Shown one piece after another: positions 38,512-47,114 of a stretch of 64,000 nt of DNA. The DNA comes from Leeuwenhoekiella polynyae (GTDB taxonomy: Bacteria > Bacteroidota > Bacteroidia > Flavobacteriales > Flavobacteriaceae), in NCBI RefSeq assembly GCF_004104075.1, contig NZ_QOVK01000002.1, positions 1-64,000 on the forward strand, written 5' to 3'. Under the pieces are notes generated by a model that was not told the DNA's origin, made no database searches, and was given only the letters and a program-made list of their open reading frames with translations. Both the position numbers and the translations under genes were made by a program. Each line of letters opens with the position of its first letter. Positions within the stretch are counted from its first letter, which is position 1.

Positions 38512-40314
38512 CTATTTTAAGTATGCATTAATAACTTTAGCTCTGCCACTTCCTAAATTTTTAAGCTTAAATATTTTAGCTGCAGCCGGTACTACAAAAG
38601 TTTCTGCATAGCTTAGCTTTTGGCTTTTACCAGTTTCTGTTTCCAGTTCAATTTGTTCTCCTTCAACCAACATCATAACATGACATGACCCTAAGGTTTC
38701 AATATTCATGGTTGTTTCAAAATCAAATCTTCTCACATCGTAAAAGTGTTCTTGATGTGTGGGATAATAAATAATTTCAAAATCTTTACCTTTTTCAATC
38801 TGCTGTGTATGAGAAAAAAGTTCTTTTTCTACTTTATCTCCCTTAAAATCAAACCTTAAATTATTGAAAGCGTGATCAATATTAATAGGTCTTGGGTTAC
38901 CATCAAGATCTAACCTTAACCAATCATACATCTTAAATGTAAAAATATAAGGCGTAGCACTAATCTCAAGAACCATATTACCAGCTCCTGCACTATGCAC
39001 TGTTCCGTTAGGTATTAAATACAAGTCGTGCTTCTTAGAGGGGTGCTGTTGTACATAATCAGTAATAGTAAGTTCAACGTTCTCTTCTTGACTTCTCACA
39101 AGCTCAGATCTGAACTTTTCAGCATCAATATCTTCCTGAAAACCTAGATATACACTTGCATTTTCATCGCAATCTAAAATGTAGTAACACTCGTCCTGCG
39201 TTATATTTTCACCAAATTTTTCTTGAATATATTTTAAACTAGGATGGCACTGTACAGAGAGATTACCCCCTTTATAGGTGTCTAAAAAATTAAAGCGAAT
39301 AGGAAACTCATTACCAAATTTTTTATGATGTTTTCCGAGAATATTTTCTGCCTCCTGATGCATTAGAAAATCAAAAGAAAATTCCAGAAGGTGATTATCA
39401 CTCTCAAGGATTAATCCATTTTCCGGGACTATCAAAGAAAAAGCCCATGCATAATTAATGACATCTTTATTTAAACCTTCAATATGCTCCTTAATCCATT
39501 CTCCTCCCCAGGCTCCTGGCTCAAACCAGGGTCTTACTCTAAAAGATGTAGTACTCATTTGTTTAAGAGCAGCTTTGACATCTTTCATAAATGCCCAGCT
39601 TGGCTCAAGTTGGTTTTGAGAATCAATTAGTACATCTATATATTTTGATAATCTGCGTTTTTCTGCATTCAATACTACCCAATCCACAAAATAATACTGC
39701 TTATACATCTTAAAATTCTCTTTAGTAGCAGTTACTCCAAGATTAGAGACTTCCCCAGCACGCATGCGGTATTGAAGTTCATTTTTAGGCAGATCAAAAT
39801 AGAGCAGAGTATGTTCAAAATTTACTAAAGAGGCCCCAGATCCAAAAACAATAGTTACATCAACCTCTTCATCAACTTCAAGTGCATTTAACTTAGCATT
39901 ATCAAAAAAATCTCCTATTTCAAGATTGCATCTGGTACCCCAAATAGACTCTTCGCCCCCAAGAAAAGGTCCTATCATTTCCTGAATTTGATCTTCGGGC
40001 TTTAAACTTTCTGAAATATCAATGAGATTAAATTTTAAATCTTTAGTGTTTAAATGAGTGGCAACCTGTTCTATTATCTGGCTCCAATTAACACCTGAAA
40101 AACCATCTAAACAAACAGTTTTTTTAGTTGCTATGTAATTTGCAAGACTATCAAACCCTCTAAATATTTTTTCTGAGCCCAAATCATGAGAAGGATACAA
40201 ATCAAAATTTGAGTGTTTATTCTGAGTTTCTCTTACCTCGGGGATTAAAAACTGTTCTGTTTTTCTTTTTAGAACTGAGGGTTCTAGGTGATAATTTTTT
40301 TCCAATTCCTGCAT
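38512..40314 (-). CDS. Class I mannose-6-phosphate isomerase with N-terminal degenerate P-loop domain
   Basis: A 600-residue protein, roughly twice the usual isomerase length. The C-terminal half (about 250-600) is a type I phosphomannose isomerase cupin: FEPGAWGGEW, the metal site GGNLSVQCHP (Q355, H357), IPNGTVHSAGAGNMVLEIS and RPINIDHA. The N-terminal half (about 50-235) contains CLDGFSGVNWSQ at 68-79, which looks like a kinase P-loop GxSGxGKS with the glycine and lysine replaced by N76 and W77, followed by a kinase-like layout. It converts mannose-6-phosphate to fructose-6-phosphate; the N-terminal role is unknown. First gene of its operon, 24 bp downstream of a GntR-type site. Confidence 0.85.
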   Translation of the reverse strand: MQELEKNYHLEPSVLKRKTEQFLIPEVRETQNKHSNFDLYPSHDLGSEKIFRGFDSLANYIATKKTVCLDGFSGVNWSQIIEQVATHLNTKDLKFNLIDISESLKPEDQIQEMIGPFLGGEESIWGTRCNLEIGDFFDNAKLNALEVDEEVDVTIVFGSGASLVNFEHTLLYFDLPKNELQYRMRAGEVSNLGVTATKENFKMYKQYYFVDWVVLNAEKRRLSKYIDVLIDSQNQLEPSWAFMKDVKAALKQMSTTSFRVRPWFEPGAWGGEWIKEHIEGLNKDVINYAWAFSLIVPENGLILESDNHLLEFSFDFLMHQEAENILGKHHKKFGNEFPIRFNFLDTYKGGNLSVQCHPSLKYIQEKFGENITQDECYYILDCDENASVYLGFQEDIDAEKFRSELVRSQEENVELTITDYVQQHPSKKHDLYLIPNGTVHSAGAGNMVLEISATPYIFTFKMYDWLRLDLDGNPRPINIDHAFNNLRFDFKGDKVEKELFSHTQQIEKGKDFEIIYYPTHQEHFYDVRRFDFETTMNIETLGSCHVMMLVEGEQIELETETGKSQKLSYAETFVVPAAAKIFKLKNLGSGRAKVINAYLK

Positions 40315-40338
40315 AAAAGAAATTTATTTATTGTTCTT

Positions 40339-40350
40339 ATGTACAAACAT
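40339..40350 (-). promoter_or_regulatory. GntR/HutC-type operator upstream of the isomerase operon
   Basis: ATGTACAAACAT, an ATGT-N4-ACAT inverted repeat matching the HutC-subfamily core GTnTAnAC with one mismatch. It lies 24 bp upstream of the isomerase start. A nearly identical site precedes the GntR gene. Confidence 0.6.
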
Positions 40351-40430
40351 AATAATTAATAAGTAACAATATCATTATTTATTAATTATTTCAAAAAAAA
40401 GTTTTTATTAATTATGAGATATTAATAATG

Positions 40431-41159
40431 CTACCTATTACTTTCTACAGAATAAATAAAACTATCTGATTTGTAATACCCTAAATTATATTCAATTGGC
40501 CTTTCTCCCTGATCAAACACAAATCGTTTCCTGAATAAAACAGGGGTTTCTTTTTTAATCTTGAGTTTGTTTGAGATAAACTCGTCTGAAGCGGTTGCAC
40601 TTATTTCTTCTTTAGACAAAGATGCTATGATTGCATGTTCCTGCTCCAGCATTTCATATAATGGTAATTTAAAGTCTTCCTCCCCTGTCAACCCCACACG
40701 TGGATGAAAGTAGGAGACAAAGTACACAAAGGGCTCATCTGTTTTACCTCTAACTCGCTCCATTTTCAATACATTCTTATCTTTAGAAATTTCAAAAAAC
40801 CGGGCGATGTCATCTGAAGGCTTTACCCAGCTTAGATTTAATTCAAAATTTCTGATAGTAATTCCCCGCAATTTCATTTCCTGAGAAAAACTCAACCAGT
40901 TGTTTGACTTAGAGCTTACAGGTTTGGGAGCGACCTTTGTACCTGCCTTCTTTTTCCTAATCAATAAACCTTCAAAAACGAGTTTTTTAATAGCCTGCCT
41001 TACCGTAGATCGAGAAATCGCTAATCTATTACTAATCTCTACTTCACTGGGTAAAACTTTCCCTTTTTGATATTCCTCCTGTTCAATTAACGCTCTTAAC
41101 AACTCTTCAACCTGAGCGTGAAGAGGAACAGGACTTTTGTGATCTATAGTAAATTTCAT
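40431..41159 (-). CDS. GntR-family (HutC/UTRA) transcriptional regulator
   Basis: A 242-residue regulator. Winged helix-turn-helix at about 10-75 (LPSEVEISNRLAISRSTVRQAIKKL, then a wing with KKKAGTKV), linked to a UTRA effector domain (about 95-238) with EKISKDK-type strands and PIEYNLGYYKSD near the end. UTRA domains bind sugar phosphates or similar small ligands. Mannose-6-phosphate is a plausible inducer because the isomerase operon starts 116 bp further along in the same direction. An ATGT-N4-ACAT site sits 30 bp upstream of its own start, suggesting autoregulation. Confidence 0.9.
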   Translation of the reverse strand: MKFTIDHKSPVPLHAQVEELLRALIEQEEYQKGKVLPSEVEISNRLAISRSTVRQAIKKLVFEGLLIRKKKAGTKVAPKPVSSKSNNWLSFSQEMKLRGITIRNFELNLSWVKPSDDIARFFEISKDKNVLKMERVRGKTDEPFVYFVSYFHPRVGLTGEEDFKLPLYEMLEQEHAIIASLSKEEISATASDEFISNKLKIKKETPVLFRKRFVFDQGERPIEYNLGYYKSDSFIYSVESNR

Positions 41160-41189
41160 AAGCTTGATTAATGAGGTCTTTTTATTTTA

Positions 41190-41201
41190 ATGTATAAACA
41201 T
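41190..41201 (-). promoter_or_regulatory. GntR/HutC-type operator upstream of the gntR-like gene
   Basis: ATGTATAAACAT, containing GTATAAAC, an exact fit to GTnTAnAC. Located 30 bp upstream of the regulator start. Same site type as 40339-40350, and no other copies were noticed in the window. Confidence 0.65.
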
Positions 41202-41282
41202 AATTCAAATGTAACAATTCAAAAAAAAAAAAACCATTTAGTATTTCATCAATAAGAAAATGAAGTTTCTTTTTAAATATAA

Positions 41283-41315
41283 AAAGCCACCTACTGAAAT
41301 CATATAGGTGGCTTT
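41283..41315 (-). terminator. Rho-independent terminator of the second Sus operon
   Basis: AAAGCCACCTA (41283-41293) pairs perfectly with TAGGTGGCTTT (41305-41315), 11 bp stem and 11-nt loop, followed on the minus strand by a T-run. It insulates the GntR gene from the SusC2 operon. Confidence 0.85.
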
Positions 41316-41401
41316 GGCTAAGTAAGACCTTCAAATAAATATTAAAGACCTTTTCTAATTATAATCTGATTTAAAATAAATCAAAACTTACCGCTAATTA
41401 A

Positions 41402-42202
41402 TTAAAATGGCAAGAGAAATAATCTCCATTCAGACATTTGAAATAAACTTGATCCTCCATTACTCAGCACATTAAATCTGTAAAATTTGTATGCAGTATT
41501 GTTATCAAAATAGAACTCACGAGTCTGTGTACGGTCAGAAAAACTCATGTTAGTTCTACTGTCTAAAGTTGTCCAGTTTTCGCCATCTTGAGACCCTTGA
41601 ATTTCCCAGTCTTTAGGATCTCTTCCCGGAGCATCATTTCCTGATGTAAATGAATAATATCCCGCAACAATAGGTTCTTCAAATTCAAGGTTTACCCAAA
41701 ACGGAGTTACAAATCCAGATAAATACTTAGTACTTGTATCATTATCTATAAGTTTGGGAGAACCTTCACCGCCAGTAGGGCCGTTACTGTTCTCACGGTT
41801 AACCGAGATCGTACTTTGGTCTGTAATGTCAACAGGAGGGCCTGCAATCACTTTAACAGAAGCTGTTGCAGTTATTGTCTCATCATCTGCTGCAGTTATA
41901 CTTAAAACTGTTTCACCAGAACCTGTAGCAGTAAGTGTTACAGATTTATCTTCATTTTGAACCAAATCTGCTACACTAGGATCATCTACCTCCCAAATGT
42001 AATCACGCTGAGGTGCAACATTGGGTTCAAAAATCGCAGTCACATCTAGCGAATTACCAGATTCTAATAAAATAATGTCATAATTATTAAGGTTAACACC
42101 GGTTTCTATGATATCATCAAACTCTCTTCTTCCCTCACAAGCCGAAAAAGCTATGAGAACGAATAAGAATAATGGTCTTATGTAATTTAATATTGTTTTC
42201 AT
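41402..42202 (-). CDS. Discoidin (F5/8 type C) plus Ig-like lipoprotein, probable surface glycan-binding protein
   Basis: A 266-residue lipoprotein. The start at 42202 is preferred (MKTILNYIRPLF...FSAC, C22); the longer frame to 42340 overlaps the SusD gene and adds no signal. Residues about 35-125 form a bacterial Ig-like domain (PQRDYIWEVDDPSVADL, GSGETVLSITAAD). Residues 130-266 form an F5/8 type C beta-sandwich (NDTSTKYLSGFVTPFWVNLEF, PKDWEIQGSQDGENWTTLDSR). Position after SusD makes it the equivalent of SusE here: a mannan-binding surface protein (inference). Last gene of the second Sus operon, 11 bp after SusD. Confidence 0.85.
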   Translation of the reverse strand: MKTILNYIRPLFLFVLIAFSACEGRREFDDIIETGVNLNNYDIILLESGNSLDVTAIFEPNVAPQRDYIWEVDDPSVADLVQNEDKSVTLTATGSGETVLSITAADDETITATASVKVIAGPPVDITDQSTISVNRENSNGPTGGEGSPKLIDNDTSTKYLSGFVTPFWVNLEFEEPIVAGYYSFTSGNDAPGRDPKDWEIQGSQDGENWTTLDSRTNMSFSDRTQTREFYFDNNTAYKFYRFNVLSNGGSSLFQMSEWRLFLLPF

Positions 42203-42212
42203 AATATGGTGT

Positions 42213-43832
42213 TTAGTATCCAGGATTCTGAACAAGATTAGGGTTTGCTTGTAATTGTCTAAAAGGAATAGGATATAATGTAAGATTAGGATCTCCTGAA
42301 GGCTCATGATCCCACCAAGAATTGGTAGTAAATGCTCCAAAGCGAATTAAATCTGTACGTCGCTTTCCTTCAAAAATAAACTCTCTACCACGCTCTGCAA
42401 GAAGTTCTTCCATAGTAAGAGTTGATGTAGTATAGGCCTCGTCCACCCAATCATCTGCAGTAAAATAACGCACCTTACTTTGATTGATAAGATCTACAGC
42501 TTCTTGAGTTGCATTACCATTATTTAGTCTCATTAATGCTTCGGCCTTGTTGAAATACATCTCGGTGAGTCTATAAATAACATAGTCTCCTTCAAGATAA
42601 TTAGGATCATCTTGTGTACCTGAGCGATATTTATGAAAACGAGCTCCACTATTCTCTTCTCCATCTGTCATAGAACCTTCACCAGTTTGTCCTTCGGTAT
42701 TTCTACGGATATTATTTACATAAATAAACGGCTGACCATTATATTCTTCTGAACCTAAAATAGGTTCATCTGTACCCAGCTTATACTGTGGACCAAATAA
42801 GAACCACTCCTGCTTACGGATATCGTTTTCCTTATATGCATTGAATGCTGTAGGCACTACCACAAAAGCATTATTACCGCTGTAATTAACATCTAATGCT
42901 GCAGTCATATTAGAGAAGCCCATATAGAAAGACCTCCAGTCATAACCAAAGTCATTTTTACGGCTAAACGGAAACTGAAAAATATTCTCAGGAGAATCTT
43001 CATTTGTATTATTAAAAGGTCCTAAAGGGTCTTGATCTAATGCTATGTTTCCGGTTAAGGAACCACCGTCTCCGTTGATTACCTTATCAGAATACATAAC
43101 GCTTTCTTCCCAACGAGGAGTACCTGACCATACTTCGGCATTAAGGTATAATTCAGATAAAATAGAATATCCTACCGCTCTACTCATACGACCGATTAAC
43201 TTAGGTGATAAAGGCTGAAGTTTCTCTACATTTTCGAGTAATTCTTGCTCAATAAATGCAAAAACCTCTTCTCTAGTTGCAGTTGCAGGATTATTAGGCT
43301 CTCCTACCGTTGTTACAATAGGTACATTCCCCCACATATCCATAATTTTCATATAGTGATAGGCCCTCAATACTTTAGCTTCTGCTACAATAGAGGCCAA
43401 TCGCTCTGGAGTTACCCCAATAGAAGCTGCATCTACAGCTTCTATACTTTCTATTGCTGTATTTACAAAACCTAAACCAGTCCACATCAACCTCCAGGCA
43501 CTGTTTAAACGCCCTTCTTGCTCAGTCCACGTATGATAATGCTGTCTAATATGATCTGCATTATCATAACCATGACGGCCTTTTTGTGGCCAAGCTGTCT
43601 GATCTGCTGAAAGTTCGTTATGATAATAGTAACCATCCTGACCAGACCAGGCTAACCAAGCCTGCATATGAGTAAAAGGTCTTAAATTGGCCTGAACGAG
43701 CTCTAGTTCAGTTTTATAAAAGTTAGATTCTGAAAGTTCAGAGTATGTAGTTTCTTCAAGATCTGTACACCCAATGGTAAGTAACACCCCCATTGCGCAA
43801 GCAGCCTTCTGAAATAAGTTTATCTTTTTCAT
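42213..43832 (-). CDS. SusD/RagB-family glycan-binding lipoprotein (pair 2)
   Basis: A 539-residue lipoprotein starting at 43832 (MKKINLFQKAACAMG, lipobox TIGC, C22). The longer frame to 43946 overlaps the SusC gene and lacks a better signal. SusD features: YSELSESNFYKTELELVQANLRPF, a TPR-like core, and the C-terminal LLAERGREFIFEGKRRTDLIRFGAF and TLYPIPFRQLQANPNLVQNPGY. It is clearly divergent from the SusD at 28962, implying recognition of a different oligosaccharide. It is preceded by SusC2 (10 bp gap). Confidence 0.92.
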   Translation of the reverse strand: MKKINLFQKAACAMGVLLTIGCTDLEETTYSELSESNFYKTELELVQANLRPFTHMQAWLAWSGQDGYYYHNELSADQTAWPQKGRHGYDNADHIRQHYHTWTEQEGRLNSAWRLMWTGLGFVNTAIESIEAVDAASIGVTPERLASIVAEAKVLRAYHYMKIMDMWGNVPIVTTVGEPNNPATATREEVFAFIEQELLENVEKLQPLSPKLIGRMSRAVGYSILSELYLNAEVWSGTPRWEESVMYSDKVINGDGGSLTGNIALDQDPLGPFNNTNEDSPENIFQFPFSRKNDFGYDWRSFYMGFSNMTAALDVNYSGNNAFVVVPTAFNAYKENDIRKQEWFLFGPQYKLGTDEPILGSEEYNGQPFIYVNNIRRNTEGQTGEGSMTDGEENSGARFHKYRSGTQDDPNYLEGDYVIYRLTEMYFNKAEALMRLNNGNATQEAVDLINQSKVRYFTADDWVDEAYTTSTLTMEELLAERGREFIFEGKRRTDLIRFGAFTTNSWWDHEPSGDPNLTLYPIPFRQLQANPNLVQNPGY

Positions 43833-43842
43833 GTATTTAATA

Positions 43843-46800
43843 TTAAAAATTAACATTGACACCTGCAGTAACAGTAACTGTTCTTGGGTAGAAGTTTCTA
43901 TCGTCAATACCAGGATATAGCCCAGTATCCTGAACTTCTGGATCACGACCTGTGTAACCCGTGAACGTTGCTAGGTTTCTCGCGCTTCCAAAAATGCGTA
44001 ACGCAGTAAAAGGACTAGCTTCTGAAAGATTGAAATTATAACCTAGCGTAAGGTTATCTAATTTCACAAAATCCCCGCTTTCAAGGTAATAGTCTGAATA
44101 TTGCGGAGCCTCACTAATCATACTGTATTGACCCAATGCAGAAGTAAGCACGTTGCCTGGTAATAAGCTTGGGTTTCCATAGAATAAGTCTACTGTGTTT
44201 AGAATATCGTATTTAAACTTACCTCGTAATAATACTGTAAGATCAAAATTCTTATATCTGAAGGTATTTGTTAATGAAGCGTAATACTTAGGTAAACCAT
44301 TACCTATTATCGCTTTATCCTCTTCAGTCATATCACTCCCTCTCCCTATAGAACCATCTGCTTTATGAAAAAGCCATTGACCATCAACTGTAAAACCGGC
44401 AAAGCGTTTTCCATAAAAGTTTCCTATAGGTCCTCCTTCAGTATTTCTAATCGCATTTCCTAAATTTCCCGGGTTTCCTATATTACCACCATAGAGCTCA
44501 CTAACTGAGAAAATTTGGTTTGAAAGTGTAGTAAGTTCGTTTTGCTGATAACTACCTACAAGATCTACACTCCACTTAAAATCACCATCATCAATTACTC
44601 TATAGTTAAGTGCTACTTCAACACCATTATTAGTAATATTCCCTACATTAGTATAAATACTTCCCTGTACAAAAGGAGGTTGAGGCACGTCATAGCTTAG
44701 CAATAAGTCTTCAGTACGTCGGGTATAGTAATCTATAGACCCACTTAATTTATTATATAAAATACCGAAATCAAGACCTATGTTGAATTCTTTTTTAGTC
44801 TCCCATTTTAGATCTGGATTTGGGTTTTTGACCGGTCCATACGTTTGATAATAGGTAGCTCCATCAGCACCGTCTAAAAAAACCGGATATTTACCACCTG
44901 TGCCTAAGGTTACAATAGATTGATAATTAGGGATTCCCTGGTTACCGGTAATACCATAGCCTGCACGCAGCTTTAAATTATTTAACCAAGTTGCATCCTG
45001 CACAAAATCTTCATCAGAAATCAACCAAGCACCAGATATCGCAGGGAAACTTGCCCATTTATTATTGGCTCCAAAACGTGAAGAACCCTCATGTCGTACA
45101 GAAGCCTGAAGAAAATAACGATCCTTATAATTATAACTTAATCTCGTGAAGTAAGCTATAAGTGTATTGTCTTCCTTAAAACTAGAAAGATTAGGTCTTG
45201 GTAAATCTGTATCTGTAATTGCATTTCCTGCTCCAAAATTCCAATCTTCAAAACCATCTGTAGTAAAACCACTATTATCCATCGAGTAGTTTTCGGTAGT
45301 TGAATATTGATAGCTATACCCCCCCAAAAGCTCAAAACTATTTTCACCTATATCTTTAGAAAATGTTATAGTAGGCTCAACCGTCTGTGTAAAATCTAGA
45401 TGGCTTCCTTTGTAGGCATAACCCGTCCCAAAATAAGGACTACCCGTATTGTATTGCTGATAATCCTGAGTAGAACGGTAAAAACGATCATCCCAAGAAT
45501 TTCTTTGGTAAGAACCAAAAACTGAAGCAATCAAACCAGGAAAAATTTCATATCCTACTTTTACATCTCCAGAAAATGTAAGTTGTTTACGCTGATTAAA
45601 TCGGTTTGCATATTCAGAAAAAGGATTGTATCCGTTTTCTGGTTGGTAAAATCCATAACGCCCTTGATTGAATAAAACACCTTCTTCTGAAGTATTAAAC
45701 GGTGCATAAATAGGCGCAGTAGGATTCCAATCAGTAACAATACCAAATTGACCACCACCTAATAGATTTGCATCATTAATATTAACAGCAGCACTTGATG
45801 AAAAGGTTAATTTGTCATCAAAACCCGTCTGATTAAAACTTGCACGTACACCAAATTCTTCTCGACCATTTTCAAGTGCTATTCCTTGAGAATCCTTATA
45901 ATACAGCGAAGCTCTATAATTACCGGTCTCACCACCACCCGAAGCTACAAAGTTGTGGTACTGAGTAAGATTTGACTTGTTTATTAACTCATCAAAAATA
46001 TCTGTAGAAGCTCCTAAGTCGTTATTTGCACCTATAATCCCATCGGCAATTGCTTCTCTAAATTGATCAGCAGATAAAAAATCTGGTTTACTATTCACAT
46101 AATCTCGTGAAACAAAAGTTGAGTAATTAAAAGTACTTACTCCTTTTTTACCTTTTTTAGTAGTAATTAAGATAACACCATTTGTACCCCGAGTACCATA
46201 AATTGCTGCCGCAGCACCATCTTTTAACACATCAAAAGACTCTATATCATTTTGCTGAAGTAAATCAAGATTCCCTCCAGGAATACCATCAATTACGATA
46301 AGTGGTGAAGTTGACCCTGTAATTGAAGTAACTCCTCTAAGCTGAATTGCTGTCCCGCCATTAGGATTGTTACCGCCAGCTCTTGTTATTTGAAGACCTG
46401 CAACTTTACCCTGAATCAATTCTACAGCTGAAGATACAACACCTTGATTAAAATCTTCAGTTTCTACCTTAGTAACCGCCGTTGATACAGCTTTACGTTC
46501 TTGAGAACCGTAACCTATCAAAACAACTTCGTCTAGGGATTGCTCATCAGATTCCATCGTTATAGTTAATGAATTTTGAGTACCTACCACCTGCTCAGTA
46601 GTGGTCATCCCAACATAAGAAAATTCTAATACCGAATTGTTAGATGCTACATCAATACTAAAGTTCCCATCAAAATCAGTCGCCACACCATTATTGGTTC
46701 CTTTTTCCTTAACCGTAACTCCTGGAAGAGGCATCCCCCCAGAGTCTGTGACTGTCCCGGTCACGGTCTTACTTCCTTGCGCAAGTATGTTTTGAGTGGT

Positions 46801-46857
46801 GATCATACCCATCGCACAGAAGAAAATCATAATAAATTTTCTTAGTTTTTTGTTCAT
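43843..46857 (-). CDS. SusC/RagA-family TonB-dependent transporter (pair 2)
   Basis: A 1004-residue outer-membrane transporter. Signal peptide about 1-27 (NILAQ), carboxypeptidase-D-like domain (TGTVTDSGGMPLPGVTV), TonB box region LDEVVLIGYGS, plug with SPLIVIDGIPGG and AAAIYGTRGTNGVILITTKKG, then a long barrel ending TVTAGVNVNF. First gene of a SusC-SusD-discoidin operon. Two LacI-type palindromes lie in the divergent promoter region upstream. Confidence 0.95.
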   Translation of the reverse strand: MNKKLRKFIMIFFCAMGMITTQNILAQGSKTVTGTVTDSGGMPLPGVTVKEKGTNNGVATDFDGNFSIDVASNNSVLEFSYVGMTTTEQVVGTQNSLTITMESDEQSLDEVVLIGYGSQERKAVSTAVTKVETEDFNQGVVSSAVELIQGKVAGLQITRAGGNNPNGGTAIQLRGVTSITGSTSPLIVIDGIPGGNLDLLQQNDIESFDVLKDGAAAAIYGTRGTNGVILITTKKGKKGVSTFNYSTFVSRDYVNSKPDFLSADQFREAIADGIIGANNDLGASTDIFDELINKSNLTQYHNFVASGGGETGNYRASLYYKDSQGIALENGREEFGVRASFNQTGFDDKLTFSSSAAVNINDANLLGGGQFGIVTDWNPTAPIYAPFNTSEEGVLFNQGRYGFYQPENGYNPFSEYANRFNQRKQLTFSGDVKVGYEIFPGLIASVFGSYQRNSWDDRFYRSTQDYQQYNTGSPYFGTGYAYKGSHLDFTQTVEPTITFSKDIGENSFELLGGYSYQYSTTENYSMDNSGFTTDGFEDWNFGAGNAITDTDLPRPNLSSFKEDNTLIAYFTRLSYNYKDRYFLQASVRHEGSSRFGANNKWASFPAISGAWLISDEDFVQDATWLNNLKLRAGYGITGNQGIPNYQSIVTLGTGGKYPVFLDGADGATYYQTYGPVKNPNPDLKWETKKEFNIGLDFGILYNKLSGSIDYYTRRTEDLLLSYDVPQPPFVQGSIYTNVGNITNNGVEVALNYRVIDDGDFKWSVDLVGSYQQNELTTLSNQIFSVSELYGGNIGNPGNLGNAIRNTEGGPIGNFYGKRFAGFTVDGQWLFHKADGSIGRGSDMTEEDKAIIGNGLPKYYASLTNTFRYKNFDLTVLLRGKFKYDILNTVDLFYGNPSLLPGNVLTSALGQYSMISEAPQYSDYYLESGDFVKLDNLTLGYNFNLSEASPFTALRIFGSARNLATFTGYTGRDPEVQDTGLYPGIDDRNFYPRTVTVTAGVNVNF

Positions 46858-46937
46858 AATTGTTTTCTTGTTTTACGGAATTTTAATTCCAATTGTTTCA
46901 CATGTTTATTTATCAAAAAGTTTTTACAACGTTAAAG

Positions 46938-46949
46938 TAAAACGTTTTA
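46938..46949 (-). promoter_or_regulatory. LacI-type operator (site 7), SusC2 side
   Basis: TAAAACGTTTTA, 80 bp upstream of the SusC2 start and 22 bp (centre to centre, about two helical turns) from site 8. Next to it is TTTTACAACGTTAAAG, which shares TTTACAACGTT with the palindrome before the GH2 gene. Confidence 0.7.
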
Positions 46950-46959
46950 GCAATTTTAA

Positions 46960-46980
46960 TAAAACGTTTTACTATAATTG
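46960..46980 (+). promoter_or_regulatory. LacI-type operator (site 8) with -7 element, GMC side
   Basis: TAAAACGTTTTA at 46960-46971, one base, then TATAATTG (46973-46980), one mismatch from TAnnTTTG. It faces the GMC dehydrogenase, with the same 1 bp spacing as sites 2 and 6. Together with site 7 it controls a divergent promoter pair. Confidence 0.72.
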
Positions 46981-47114
46981 CAATTAAAATGGTTAAATTT
47001 AGATAAATTAACATAATAGATGTTTTTAACAAGTAATTATTAATATTTGGCAATTATTATGATTTTATACGCCAAATAATTAAACATAATTTAAATTTTT
47101 AGTATCCTTACTTT

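Noticed and set aside
42203-42340. Upstream extension of the discoidin lipoprotein gene
   Set aside because: The extension overlaps the SusD coding sequence in another frame; the internal ATG gives a clean lipoprotein signal.
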